64,000 bases of DNA, taken from assembly GCA_016296505.1 (NCBI GenBank), contig JAEDJD010000006.1, positions 38,572 to 102,571 of the forward strand. Reading direction: 5' to 3'. The translations under genes and the position numbers were made by a program. Each line of letters begins with the position of its first letter. Position 1 is the stretch's first letter. The notes below the pieces were generated by a model. The model ran no database searches. It was not told the DNA's origin and saw nothing but the letters and a program-made list of their open reading frames with translations. This DNA comes from Oscillospiraceae bacterium (lineage in GTDB: Bacteria > Bacillota > Clostridia > Oscillospirales > Ruminococcaceae). Shown here one piece after another: positions 25,389-34,026 of this stretch.

Positions 25389-27809
25389 TTATCCGGCGTC
25401 CTCATCATGACCGACATCGAGTGTGATGACAGTCCACGGATCGACGACGCTGCCGGCAGGTTCGCTTTGCATAAGCACTCTTGCGTCCTCATGCAGAGAA
25501 CCCTTGGATACAAAATTCAGCTTTGCCTCGGTCAAAATCTGATTCGCCTCGGCAAGCGTAAGATTGATGACCGACGGCACCTGAACAGGCTCCGGCGAGG
25601 TCTTGCTGGTATAGAGCACGACCGTACCGCCCTTTGCAACCGGCGTACCGGTAATCGGCATCTGAGAAACGACAGTCGAACCATCGCCGACAATCTCATA
25701 TTTCAAGCCATATTTCTCAAGCTTTTCGGTTGCGTCGGCAGTCGGCGTATCAATCAGCAGCGGAACGCTGATATCCTTATGTGTTTCCTCCTCTGCGGAA
25801 TATTCCGGATAAATACCGAGATACGGCAGCGCCTTTTCCATGACGCGGCGTGCATACGGCACAACGACCGTCGCGCCGAAATAGCTGATGCTCTTATTCG
25901 GTTCATCCGCCATCACCAGCAGGACGATCTCCGGATCATCCGCCGGCGCAAAGCAGCAATAGGACGCGACATATTCAGCGTTTGCCGCATTGACCATGCC
26001 CTGAAGCTTCTGGGAAGTACCGGATTTGCCGCCGATTTTATAGCCTTTGATATAGGCGTTGCCGCCGTGGTTGCTGTCAACGACGAATTGCAGCGCGCGC
26101 CGCATTTTCTCTGAAGTTTCCTCGGAGATCACCTGCCGGCGCACATTTTTCTCATTGGAAAGCACGACATTGCCCGTCTGATCGACAACCTTGCTCACGA
26201 CATAGGGCTTGAGCAGATAGCCGCCGTTGACGACCGCCGCATAGCCTGTTACCATTTCGATCGGTGTGAGGGAATTATTCTGACCATAGGAACTTGCCGC
26301 AAGCTCCATCGGACCCATATGATCGACCGAAGTATAAATGGAGCTGGTCTCGCCGGGCAGGTCGATGCCGGTCTTTTCCGTCAGACCGAACGCGTCAAAA
26401 TACTGAGAAAAAAGCTGTTTGCCGAGCCGCTGTCCAATCGTAATAAAGGCAGGGTTACAGGAATTTTTGAGAATCATCTCAAAAGTCTGCACGCCATGTC
26501 CGGTTCGATTTGAACAATGGATCGGATTTGTACCCTCTGCGACAATAATCGAACCTGTGCACGAGAAGCTGTCTTTGTAATAATTGATTTTATTCTCCTC
26601 AAGTCCGGCGCTTGCAGTAAACACCTTAAAAACCGAACCGGGGATATAGGTTTCCGTGACGCATTTATTGCGCCACTGGGTCTCCCATGCGGCATTGCGC
26701 GCTTTGGTCTGCGCGTCCTCATTGGAGATATTTTTGATTTCCGCGGCGATTTCCTTATTATAGATCTCATAGGGTTCATTGGCGTCGAAACCGCCGACGC
26801 TTCCCATTGCAAGCACCGCGCCGGTCTTTGCATTGAGCATCACGCCGCAGGCGCGCTCCTTGATCTGGAACTGATTGACCATTTCCGTCAATTCATTTTC
26901 GAGATAGGTTTGCAGCGTCATGTCGATGGTCAGATAAACGTCGTCGCCGTCCTGCGCCGGATAGGTCTTGGAATAGCGATATGGCATATCGTTGCCGTTG
27001 GCGTCGCGCGCCGTCACATTTCTGCCGTCGATGCCGGAGAGATATTCGTCGTAATATTTTTCCACGCCGTAGAAGCCGTGGCCGTCCTTATTCGTAAAGC
27101 CGACGACCGAAGCGGCAAGCTCGTTTTGCGGATAGTAGCGCTTGGTATCGGACGCCCGACCAATTGAAGAAAGCGAGATCGTCCGCGCACTGCCAGCGAC
27201 ATGAATATTGCTGATGAATTCGATAATGCGATCGGCGCGGCTTTTTTCGACCTGCTCTTTCAGAACGACATAGTTATTTTCCTTTTCAAATGCTGCACGG
27301 ATTGTCTGCTCTGGCGTTTCCAGAATTTCCGCCAGATATGCGATCAGCTGTTCGCGCACCTCGTCGGTAGAAACGATATCGGGCGGTTCCGTTTCACCGT
27401 TTTCACGCTTTGCTTGTGCCGCCTGCTTCAGCTCCTCGTTCCGCTTTTCGACAAGCGCCATTTCCTTGCGGAAAAATCCCGGATCCAGATAAATCTTATA
27501 GACCGTAGCGCTCTGGGCGACGACGCCGCCGTTTGCCTCATAGATCGTTCCGCGCGCCGCCGGAAGCATCGTTGTTCTGAACTGACGGGAATTTGCCATA
27601 TCGGTATATGTATCGTGCTCGACAAGCATGATCCGCGCCAGATTGACGATCAAACCGAACGCCGCAAGCAGAACGACCGCCTGCACAACGACGTTGGTAC
27701 GCACCTTCATACTGGTTGAAGGACCATTGGAACGATAGCCGCGTTTCCAAACCTGTTTTTGGGACGCCTTGATTTTTCCGCGCGGATTTTTCCCGGTTTG
27801 ATCCGGCAT
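25389..27809 (-). CDS. Class B penicillin-binding protein with two PASTA domains (SpoVD/FtsI type)
   Basis: 806-residue transpeptidase from ATG 27809 (MPDQTGKNPRGK), which has AAAGGAG before it. One membrane anchor at about 39-60, a PBP dimerisation domain, then the transpeptidase: Ser392 in PGSVFK (SxxK), SCN in LKNSCNPAFI, and KSG in GGKSGTSQ where KTG is usual. Two PASTA repeats occupy about 675-805 (the second begins VQVPSVINLTLAEANQILTE). PASTA plus position between ftsL and murE favours SpoVD or division PBP. The frame also runs unbroken 99 codons upstream to 28106 through a terminator; see the leader entry. Confidence 0.93.
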   Translation of the reverse strand: MPDQTGKNPRGKIKASQKQVWKRGYRSNGPSTSMKVRTNVVVQAVVLLAAFGLIVNLARIMLVEHDTYTDMANSRQFRTTMLPAARGTIYEANGGVVAQSATVYKIYLDPGFFRKEMALVEKRNEELKQAAQAKRENGETEPPDIVSTDEVREQLIAYLAEILETPEQTIRAAFEKENNYVVLKEQVEKSRADRIIEFISNIHVAGSARTISLSSIGRASDTKRYYPQNELAASVVGFTNKDGHGFYGVEKYYDEYLSGIDGRNVTARDANGNDMPYRYSKTYPAQDGDDVYLTIDMTLQTYLENELTEMVNQFQIKERACGVMLNAKTGAVLAMGSVGGFDANEPYEIYNKEIAAEIKNISNEDAQTKARNAAWETQWRNKCVTETYIPGSVFKVFTASAGLEENKINYYKDSFSCTGSIIVAEGTNPIHCSNRTGHGVQTFEMILKNSCNPAFITIGQRLGKQLFSQYFDAFGLTEKTGIDLPGETSSIYTSVDHMGPMELAASSYGQNNSLTPIEMVTGYAAVVNGGYLLKPYVVSKVVDQTGNVVLSNEKNVRRQVISEETSEKMRRALQFVVDSNHGGNAYIKGYKIGGKSGTSQKLQGMVNAANAEYVASYCCFAPADDPEIVLLVMADEPNKSISYFGATVVVPYARRVMEKALPYLGIYPEYSAEEETHKDISVPLLIDTPTADATEKLEKYGLKYEIVGDGSTVVSQMPITGTPVAKGGTVVLYTSKTSPEPVQVPSVINLTLAEANQILTEAKLNFVSKGSLHEDARVLMQSEPAGSVVDPWTVITLDVGHDEDAG

Positions 27810-28208
27810 ATCGTCCACTCCTTTCCGAATGCTATGCTGCTGCGCCGAAAGAAAAAGGCGGAGCATAATTGCTGCTCCGCCTGAAATCCTCACAGGAGAG
27901 CAGCCCGGCTGCAACGGCACCCCATAAGCCGTTTTTGCAGCATACTCAGCCGCAGGATCTGCGTGCTGTATGCAGAGGATCTGGTTTGCGGTTTGCATAC
28001 AGTTTGCTCGCCTGTTTTTTTCTATACAGTGCGCAGCCTTTGCAGCGAACCGAAATCCGCCGCTGCCTGATGCAGAAAATTTAATTGATTCTACATCCGT
28101 TGGCATTGCTGCTCCTTTTCCTTTGTTCTACACATCTTGATCTGATGATCTATCAAACGCGCTGCGGCGGATGCGCTCCGTCGCCGGCGTCACAATTCTA
28201 TATCTATG
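27810..28208 (-). promoter_or_regulatory. Structured leader with alternative hairpins upstream of the PBP gene
   Basis: About 400 bases between ftsL and the PBP. Minus strand, in order: hairpin 1 CTGTATGCA/TGCATACAG (28002-27994 with 27974-27966); hairpin 2, which reuses 27973-27966 and closes GCATAC/GTATGC around AGC/GCT and CGCAG/CTGCG down to 27940; small hairpins AACGGC/GCCGTT and GCAGC/GCTGC; then terminator 27882-27852. Hairpins 1 and 2 exclude each other. An ATG at 28106 with AAGGAG six bases ahead opens a frame that continues into the PBP. Looks like an attenuator or leader-peptide control; inference. Confidence 0.55.
27852..27882 (-). terminator. Intrinsic terminator just before the PBP gene
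   Basis: Perfect 10-base stem AGGCGGAGCA / TGCTCCGCCT in minus-strand sense followed by TTTTTC, 43 bases before the PBP start codon. Confidence 0.9.
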
Positions 28209-29123
28209 TTATTTTCCGCGCAAAAATTCCCAAAAGCTCACGAGATAATCGTTGACGGTCACGAAGAAATTATCTTCCGGCTCAGAAACCGTAACAGTAT
28301 CCTCTGTCTGCAGCTGAATGTACTCAATCTGCGACTGATTCAGCGGACGGAGTCCGAGAACATCCTCGGCGTAGTCCTCGATTTTCTTGACGGTCATCTT
28401 GCCTTCCATTTCCGATTTCATACTGATATTACGGGCATTCAGATCGTTGTATTCGGCTTGTAATTCTGCAATTTTCGTATACACCTCATTGGTCTGCACA
28501 CGGCCGTAAATCACCGTGCCGATCAGAACGCCGGTGAGGATTCCGAGCGTCACAGCGCTGCTCGCGGTAATCCTGTTCGGATGCGCAGGCGCACTGGACT
28601 TTGCATATCTTGAGGCGGTAGTTGCTTGCGTCTTGGGATCGGATGGTTGCTGTTTGGTCTTTCTTTTTTTCTTTGATCTGACCTCGGACTGCTTTGATGT
28701 ATCCGGCTTCTGCTCGGTCGGGATATCAATATCAATCTCCACGCCCTCGACAAGCGGCGGTACGGCAGTCTTTCGAGATTCTTTTTCCGGCTTATTTTTT
28801 TGTTTTTTCTCCGGTTCGGGTATTGGAACATTCAGCTCGGACTCACCGATACCAGCCTGACGGCGGTTTTCCGCGGAACGCGCGCTTCTCGCTTCCCGTT
28901 CTTCACGAATCCTAGCCTGTTCTCTGGAACGGCGTTCCGCCTCGGTCATTTTCCGTTCCTGCGGTTCCGTTCGTTGTTTTTTCTTTTTTTTACGAGCTTT
29001 TGAAGCCTTGCTCATCGCGAGATTCCGCAAAGTCATCAATCGGCGCGCTTCGGAATCAAGTTGTTCCTCGCCGGTGAATGACGCTGCAAAATCGAACATT
29101 TGCGTCATATAGTCTTCCGCCAC
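28209..29123 (-). CDS. ftsL: FtsL-like division protein with long basic N-terminal extension
   Basis: 304 residues from GTG 29123, chosen because GGGAGGG sits seven bases ahead; upstream ATGs (29324 and internal) lack one. Residues 1-195 are cytoplasmic, charged and low-complexity (KASKARKKKKKQR, EKKQKNKPEKESRK). A membrane span lies at about 212-232, then a short coiled coil (TKIAELQAEYNDLNARN) and the FtsL-like end AEDVLGLRPLNQSQIEYIQL. FtsL links FtsB/DivIC and FtsQ to the PBP. FtsL proteins are usually near 100 residues, so the extension is notable. Located between rsmH and the PBP, as expected. Confidence 0.75.
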   Translation of the reverse strand: MAEDYMTQMFDFAASFTGEEQLDSEARRLMTLRNLAMSKASKARKKKKKQRTEPQERKMTEAERRSREQARIREEREARSARSAENRRQAGIGESELNVPIPEPEKKQKNKPEKESRKTAVPPLVEGVEIDIDIPTEQKPDTSKQSEVRSKKKRKTKQQPSDPKTQATTASRYAKSSAPAHPNRITASSAVTLGILTGVLIGTVIYGRVQTNEVYTKIAELQAEYNDLNARNISMKSEMEGKMTVKKIEDYAEDVLGLRPLNQSQIEYIQLQTEDTVTVSEPEDNFFVTVNDYLVSFWEFLRGK

Positions 29124-29310
29124 CGAGGTCCCTCCCATAGCATTTGCTGTGCGCTGCACCGACCGGCTGTTTTGATTATATGTCTCAGCCGGTCCATGCA
29201 GCATAAAGGTCACACTCGTTTTGTGTTCTTTTCTTTGTATAATAGGTTCCCGCATTTTGCATAACGCGGAAATCGGGTCTTTCGTTCGTTCAGGATTTTC
29301 GATATCATCG

Positions 29311-29354
29311 AAAATAAAAAGCATCGTTCCGTTTTATGTTTCTATGCCGGAACG
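29311..29354 (-). terminator. Terminator after rsmH
   Basis: Minus-strand stem CGTTCCG (29354-29348) / CGGAACG (29331-29325), then ATGC and TTTTTATTTT. A second perfect hairpin ATTTTCGAT/ATCGAAAAT follows at about 29296-29316. The rest of the 275-base rsmH-ftsL gap (29124-29398) shows only a long GACCGGCTG/CAGCCGGTC hairpin near 29155-29195. Confidence 0.65.
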
Positions 29355-29398
29355 GGTGATATTTCAAACTGGTTTTCTGAATCTGCCGCGCACGGCAT

Positions 29399-30328
29399 TC
29401 AGATTTTCTCAATGCTGCGCAATTTCGCACTATGAGAGCGCGAATTGCGTGCAAGCTCCTCCGCGGTTGCGGTCAAGGGTTTGCGCCGCAGGAGTATTCC
29501 TTCGGGTTTTCTGCCGCATACGCAGACCGGAAACTCCGGCGGACAGGTGCATCCGGTGCACCGTTTCGCGAACGCCTGCTTTACGATTCTGTCCTCCAGA
29601 CTATGGAACGTCAGAATCACGAGTCTGCCGCCCGGCTTCAGCGCGTCGAACGCGGTTTCCAGCGCGGTAGTCAGACAATTCAGCTCATCGTTCACGGCGA
29701 TACGGATTGCCTGAAATGTTTTTTTGCAGGGATTTTTTTCTCGTCGTATTTTAGCCGGTACGCCTTTTTTAATCAGCTCGGCAAGTTCTGATGTTGTTTC
29801 GATTTTTTTGATCTCTCTGGCAGCGACAATCTGCGCAGCGATCTGACGGGAGAATTTTTCTTCTCCGTAACGAAAAATGATATCACTCAGCTCCCGTTCC
29901 GTCAACGTATTCACAAGATCGGCGGCTGTACGTCCCGACTGTGACATCCGCATATCCAGCGGCGCATCCTGATGATAGGAAAAGCCTCGTGAACCCTCGT
30001 CCAGCTCATGGCTGCTGACTCCGAGATCAAGCAGAATCCCGTCAGCCTTGGTATGATGCTCTGCCAATACCTTGCCAAGCTCCGTGAAGTTTGCGTGTAC
30101 GATCGTTGCCGGCATTCCGGCGAGCCGCACAGTCGCTTCCGCAATCGCGTCCGGATCCTGATCCATCGCATACAGCTGTCCGCCGCACACGAGCCGTTCC
30201 GCAATTGCAAACGAATGATTTGCACCGCCGCAGGTGCCGTCCAGATACACACCATCGGGCTTGATATTCAGGTCGCTGAGCACCTCGTCCAACATGACAG
30301 GCACATGATATACTCTGTTTTCCGACAT
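29399..30328 (-). CDS. rsmH: 16S rRNA (cytosine-1402 N4) methyltransferase RsmH
   Basis: 309 residues. SAM-dependent methylation of C1402 in the ribosomal P site. N-terminal YHVPVMLDEVL, SAM-binding YLDGTCGGANHSFAI near 28-42 with MDQDPDAI, and LLDLGVSSHELDEGSRGFSY near 96-115; C-terminal LTFHSLEDRIVKQAF. Second gene of the dcw operon, starting three bases after the mraZ stop with GAGGAAGAGG inside mraZ. Confidence 0.97.
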   Translation of the reverse strand: MSENRVYHVPVMLDEVLSDLNIKPDGVYLDGTCGGANHSFAIAERLVCGGQLYAMDQDPDAIAEATVRLAGMPATIVHANFTELGKVLAEHHTKADGILLDLGVSSHELDEGSRGFSYHQDAPLDMRMSQSGRTAADLVNTLTERELSDIIFRYGEEKFSRQIAAQIVAAREIKKIETTSELAELIKKGVPAKIRREKNPCKKTFQAIRIAVNDELNCLTTALETAFDALKPGGRLVILTFHSLEDRIVKQAFAKRCTGCTCPPEFPVCVCGRKPEGILLRRKPLTATAEELARNSRSHSAKLRSIEKI

Positions 30329-30331
30329 ATC

Positions 30332-30820
30332 TTATGCCTCTTCCTCTGCTGTCATTTTCGCACGCTTTGCAGCGTCTTTCTTTGCGCGTTTGAGCGCCTT
30401 CATACGTGCGCGTTCCTCCTCATAAGCCTGCAGTCTGTCCGCGTCCCAGATTTCAGCGTATTCGCCGATACCGATGATTACGACTGCGCCCTGAAGCCCT
30501 GCATACTCGATCAGTTCTTTGTTCAGTGTAATACGTTTATTTTTATCCGGAGTGGGATTCTGGGTAGCGCCGGCGAAGTCGCGGCGTGCGTCCTCAATTT
30601 CCTCGCGGTCGTCGCCCTGTTCGATACATTCCTGTTCGATACGTTCGAGTTCTTTTTCAAAGCCTTCTTTCGAGCGCATGATGAGATAGCCTCTGCTGCG
30701 CTGATCGGGGGAGATATAAAGCGTATCGCCGATGGCATTTCTGTAGGTAACGGGGTAACTGATTCGGTTGCGCTGATCCAGTTGGACAGTTTGCCTTCCT
30801 GACATACAAGTCTGTCCCAT
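30332..30820 (-). CDS. mraZ: Transcriptional regulator MraZ
   Basis: 162 residues with two MraZ/AbrB-like repeats: the first around LDQRNRISYPVTYRNAIG (14-31), the second around LNKELIEYAGLQGAVVIIG (96-114), with an acidic-to-basic C-terminal helix (RMKALKRAKKDAAKRAK). MraZ binds DNA and usually represses its own dcw operon. AAAGGAGG stands nine bases before ATG 30820. First gene after the promoter at 31113-31141, leaving a leader of about 285 bases. Standard TGGGN repeat boxes were not found near that promoter. Confidence 0.92.
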   Translation of the reverse strand: MGQTCMSGRQTVQLDQRNRISYPVTYRNAIGDTLYISPDQRSRGYLIMRSKEGFEKELERIEQECIEQGDDREEIEDARRDFAGATQNPTPDKNKRITLNKELIEYAGLQGAVVIIGIGEYAEIWDADRLQAYEEERARMKALKRAKKDAAKRAKMTAEEEA

Positions 30821-31112
30821 GTTTCAGCGCCTCCTTTCGCAATACGGAAATCGCGAATGCGGCAGGCGACGTCCCTGAGCCGGCTCCGGAGAATACAAAG
30901 CCGCCCGATTCTGTTTTTATATATCAGACGTTCACTTTGTACGCTTCGGAGCGACGGTTTTCAGCGGACGGTACCGTCGTCCTGCTGCCTTCTTACTTTT
31001 GTTCCACACGTTTTGTTTGATCGGGAGAATTTTCAAATCTGCCGCGCAGATGAACACGAGCGCCTTTTACTCCCATCCGTCTGAACCGGACTGCCTTTTT
31101 CTCCCTAGGTTT

Positions 31113-31141
31113 ATTATATAGCAAAACAATTGGAAAGTCAA
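31113..31141 (-). promoter_or_regulatory. Main promoter of the dcw operon
   Basis: Minus-strand TTGACT (31141-31136), 17-base spacer, TATAAT (31118-31113). Confidence 0.92.
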
Positions 31142-31830
31142 GGGGATATTTCCGGTTTTTTTCATTGAGAACCGATACTGCACATCATGCAAGCCCGAAT
31201 CCGGGAAATGAAACAAGTGTTTTGTTGAATGTGACATTTGCGTATTTACGTTGTTTTTGCGATTCAGCAGAATATATTCATGCATAAAAAAACGATCGTA
31301 TGCAAGCGTTGGAATCTGAAAGGATTTTCGGCGTATCTACGATAAAATATGCACGTCCCATCAATTAAGATATGAGTAAATGCGCCAGTTTATGCATCAG
31401 AAAAATGTCTGATTCCCGTCGTTTTGCTGAATTTTTGTCACATTTTGCAAGCGCTACATCCTGTGCAAAACAAAAATCAAAAACACAAGATATTGTGTTC
31501 GCTTTGCGTATAAGGAAGATCGCTCCTAAATATTTGGGTCATATGGAATCCATTCGCGTCGATTGCCGTCGTTTTGCCTGTATGGGCAAAAATGGGCAGT
31601 ATATTCCCTCTGCCGCCGCTGCATCCCCAGTTTTCATACGAAATACGCCGCTTTGCACCCCTCTGGGCAGTGATGGGCAGCATATTCCCTCTGCCGCTGC
31701 ATCCCCTATTTTCATACAAAAACCACTGCTTTGCACCCCTCTGGGCAGCAATGGGCAGTCCATTTCTTCGCCATAGTTCGTCAGCTGATCACCGAGAAAC
31801 ATAGATTTCCGATTTTTTTCACGTTACCTC
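31142..31830. other. Divergent intergenic region without a convincing gene
   Basis: Separates the dcw operon (minus) from the pyrH operon (plus). AT-rich at 31142-31560. Open frames here lack ribosome sites and their longest candidate (31372-31776) is mostly made of the repeat listed next. No tRNA or known RNA element was recognised. Confidence 0.6.
31572..31775. repeat. Imperfect tandem repeat of about 80 bases, 2.5 copies
   Basis: Copies start at 31572, 31652 and 31730 (each at TTTGC). Shared blocks include TGGGCAG, ATATTCCCTCTGCCG, CTGCATCCCC and TTTTCATAC. The third copy decays after about 45 bases. Spacing 80 then 78, so not codon-periodic throughout. May be a dispersed element of the genome; only a genome search can tell. 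Confidence 0.75.
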
Positions 31831-31859
31831 TTTACAATCTTAAAAAAATCGTGTATAAT
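31831..31859 (+). promoter_or_regulatory. Promoter of the pyrH operon
   Basis: TTTACA (31831-31836), 17-base spacer, TATAAT (31854-31859); 36 bases before pyrH. Confidence 0.88.
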
Positions 31860-31895
31860 AATAATTGTATATTTTGACTTCGGAGGTATCATCCA

Positions 31896-32606
31896 ATGGA
31901 ACTGAAATACAAACGCGTCCTTTTAAAGGTCAGCGGCGAAGCGCTCGCCGGCAGCAAGAAAACGGGTTTTGACTTCGATACCATTACCCCGATCTGCCAA
32001 GCCGTCAAGCGCTGCGTTGACGCAAACATTGAAGTCGGCATTGTCGTCGGCGGCGGCAACCTCTGGCGCGGACGCTCGTCCGGCGCGATGGACCGTACCA
32101 GAGCCGACCATATCGGTATGCTCGCGACTGCTATGAACGCGCTCGCACTCGCCGACGCGCTCGAAACCCTCGGCGTCGAAACGCGCGTCCAGACCGCCCT
32201 CACCATGACCAGCGTTGCGGAACCCTATATCCGCGGCAGAGCCGTCCGTCACCTCGAAAAAGGCAGAGTCGTGATCTTCGGCTGCGGCACCGGCAACCCG
32301 TTCTTCTCAACCGATACGGCGGCAGCGCTCCGTGCAGCGGAGATCGAAGCCGATGTGCTCATGAAAGCCACCATGGTTGACGGCGTGTACGATAAGGATC
32401 CGCATCAGTTTGCCGACGCAAAGAAATACGATACGCTCACCTTTACCGATGTTGTCAATAATCAGCTCGGCGTCATGGACGCAACCGCTGCCGCGCTCTG
32501 CCGCGACAATAAAACAACCATGCTCGTCTTTGACCTCAGCAGACCCGATAACATCTTCGACGCCTGTATGGGCGAAAACGTCGGTACACTCGTTGTTCCG
32601 TCTTGA
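31896..32606 (+). CDS. pyrH: UMP kinase PyrH
   Basis: 236 residues. ATP + UMP to ADP + UDP, hexameric cytoplasmic kinase of the amino-acid kinase fold. Motifs: LLKVSGEALAG near 9-19, VVGGGNLWRG near 50-59, DHIGMLATAMNALAL near 71, and DVLMKATMVDGVYDKDPHQ-type block near 152-170. GGAGG precedes the ATG. First gene of pyrH-frr-uppS-cdsA-dxr, a standard order. Confidence 0.98.
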   Translation: MELKYKRVLLKVSGEALAGSKKTGFDFDTITPICQAVKRCVDANIEVGIVVGGGNLWRGRSSGAMDRTRADHIGMLATAMNALALADALETLGVETRVQTALTMTSVAEPYIRGRAVRHLEKGRVVIFGCGTGNPFFSTDTAAALRAAEIEADVLMKATMVDGVYDKDPHQFADAKKYDTLTFTDVVNNQLGVMDATAAALCRDNKTTMLVFDLSRPDNIFDACMGENVGTLVVPS

Positions 32607-32681
32607 TTCCGGACATACTGTATATTTATATAGTATATAATATTTTCTTACAAAACCATTTATGATTGAGGAGATGAGATC

Positions 32682-33248
32682 ATGCTTGAAATTTTAAAGG
32701 AAAAACTTGACGCATCTGAAAAAAAAATGAAGAAGGCTGTCGATCATCTGCAGAAGGAATACGGCTCGATCCGCGCAGGCAGAGCCAATCCTGCCGTGCT
32801 CGATAAGATCCCTGTCGATTATTTCGGCACGCCGACGCCAATCAATCAGGTGGCAGCCATTTCTGTCTCTGAAGGCAGAATGCTCCTGATTACGCCGTGG
32901 GATCCGCAGATGATCCGTCCGATTTCCAAAGCTATCCTCGCTTCCGAGCTTGGCATCACCCCCACCGACGACGGAAAAACCATTCGTCTCGTGTTCCCGC
33001 AGCCGACCGAGGATCGCCGTAAGGAGCTTGCGAAAACCGCTAAAAAATACGGCGACGAGGCAAAGGTCGCCATTCGTAACGAACGCCGTGATCTCATGGA
33101 TAAGTTCAAAAAGCTGAAAAAGGATTCCGAAATCACGGAGGACGATCAGAAGTCCGCCGAGAAAAAAGCGCAGACCCTGACCGATCGCTATACCGAGGAA
33201 ATCGACAAGATCGTTTCGGAAAAGGAAAAAGAGATCATGAGCCTTTAA
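32682..33248 (+). CDS. frr: Ribosome recycling factor
   Basis: 188 residues, normal length. Splits post-termination ribosomes with EF-G. Three-helix bundle with inserted beta domain; GSIRAGRANPAVLDKIPVDYFGTPTPINQVA-type block near 27-57 and C-terminal DELTDRYTEEIDKIVSEKEKEIM-like helix are clear. GAGGAG before the ATG. Lies between pyrH and uppS as in most Firmicutes. Confidence 0.98.
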   Translation: MLEILKEKLDASEKKMKKAVDHLQKEYGSIRAGRANPAVLDKIPVDYFGTPTPINQVAAISVSEGRMLLITPWDPQMIRPISKAILASELGITPTDDGKTIRLVFPQPTEDRRKELAKTAKKYGDEAKVAIRNERRDLMDKFKKLKKDSEITEDDQKSAEKKAQTLTDRYTEEIDKIVSEKEKEIMSL

Positions 33249-33281
33249 TTGGGCGCTCAAATATAGTCTGAGGAGTCATTC

Positions 33282-34010
33282 ATGTCAAAAAGAAATGAAC
33301 CGCCGGTACCGGCGGATATGATGCCGCGCCATATCGCCATTATCATGGACGGCAACGGCAGATGGGCGAAAAAGCGCGGTATGCCGCGTACCTATGGCCA
33401 TGTACAAGGTGCGCTTGCGTTCCGTAAGCTGCTGCGCTATGCAAATGATATCGGCGTCCAGTATATGTCTTTCTACGCGTTCTCAACCGAAAACTGGAAG
33501 CGTCCGGACGATGAGGTTCATGCGCTCATGGATCTCATGCGCAAATATCTGAAAGAAGCCTATGACCATTTTGATCTGCGTACCCGCTTCGTCCTGCTCG
33601 GCGATGAGGACGGCTTTGAATCCGATCTGCGGCAGCAGTTCATTGATATCCAGAAGGATACCGATACCTTTGAACGTATGACCGCCGGTATCGCTGCAAA
33701 CTATGGCTCGCGCCATGAGATCACAAGCGCTTGTCAGAAACTCGCGCGGCTTGTCAAGGAAGGCAAGCTGGAGCCGGATGATATCACCGAGGAAATGATC
33801 TCGCAAAACCTCTATACAAAAGATATGCCCGATGTCGATCTGATGATTCGTCCGGGCGGTGAACAGCGTCTCTCGAACTTTTTGCTCTGGCAGAACGCCT
33901 ATGCGGAATTCTACTTCTGCGATACGCTCTTTCCGGATTTCGATTCCAAGGAGCTTGATAAGGCAATCGTTGAATTTGCGCGCCGCACACGCCGCTATGG
34001 CGGACTCTGA
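33282..34010 (+). CDS. uppS: Isoprenyl transferase (undecaprenyl diphosphate synthase) UppS
   Basis: 242 residues. Condenses IPP with FPP to C55 diphosphate, precursor of the lipid carrier used by MraY and MurG. Motifs: IMDGNGRWAKKRGMPR near 22-37 (catalytic Asp), YAFSTENWKRP near 66 and DLMIRPGGEQRLSNFLLWQ near 186-204, where RTSGEQR is usual. Cis-prenyltransferase fold, cytoplasmic face. GAGGAG before the ATG. Confidence 0.97.
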   Translation: MSKRNEPPVPADMMPRHIAIIMDGNGRWAKKRGMPRTYGHVQGALAFRKLLRYANDIGVQYMSFYAFSTENWKRPDDEVHALMDLMRKYLKEAYDHFDLRTRFVLLGDEDGFESDLRQQFIDIQKDTDTFERMTAGIAANYGSRHEITSACQKLARLVKEGKLEPDDITEEMISQNLYTKDMPDVDLMIRPGGEQRLSNFLLWQNAYAEFYFCDTLFPDFDSKELDKAIVEFARRTRRYGGL

Positions 34011-34026
34011 GCGCATGAAATCCGGT

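Noticed and set aside
27810..28106. 99-residue N-terminal extension as the normal form of the PBP
   Set aside because: It contains a perfect terminator and competing hairpins, and ATG 27809 has its own AAAGGAG; kept only as a leader hypothesis.
31100..31150. MraZ operator boxes at the dcw promoter
   Set aside because: Only a single TGGGA downstream and no evenly spaced TGGGN repeats.
31372..31776. Candidate 134-residue protein in the divergent gap
   Set aside because: No ribosome site, and half of it is the 80-base repeat; composition unlike the neighbours.
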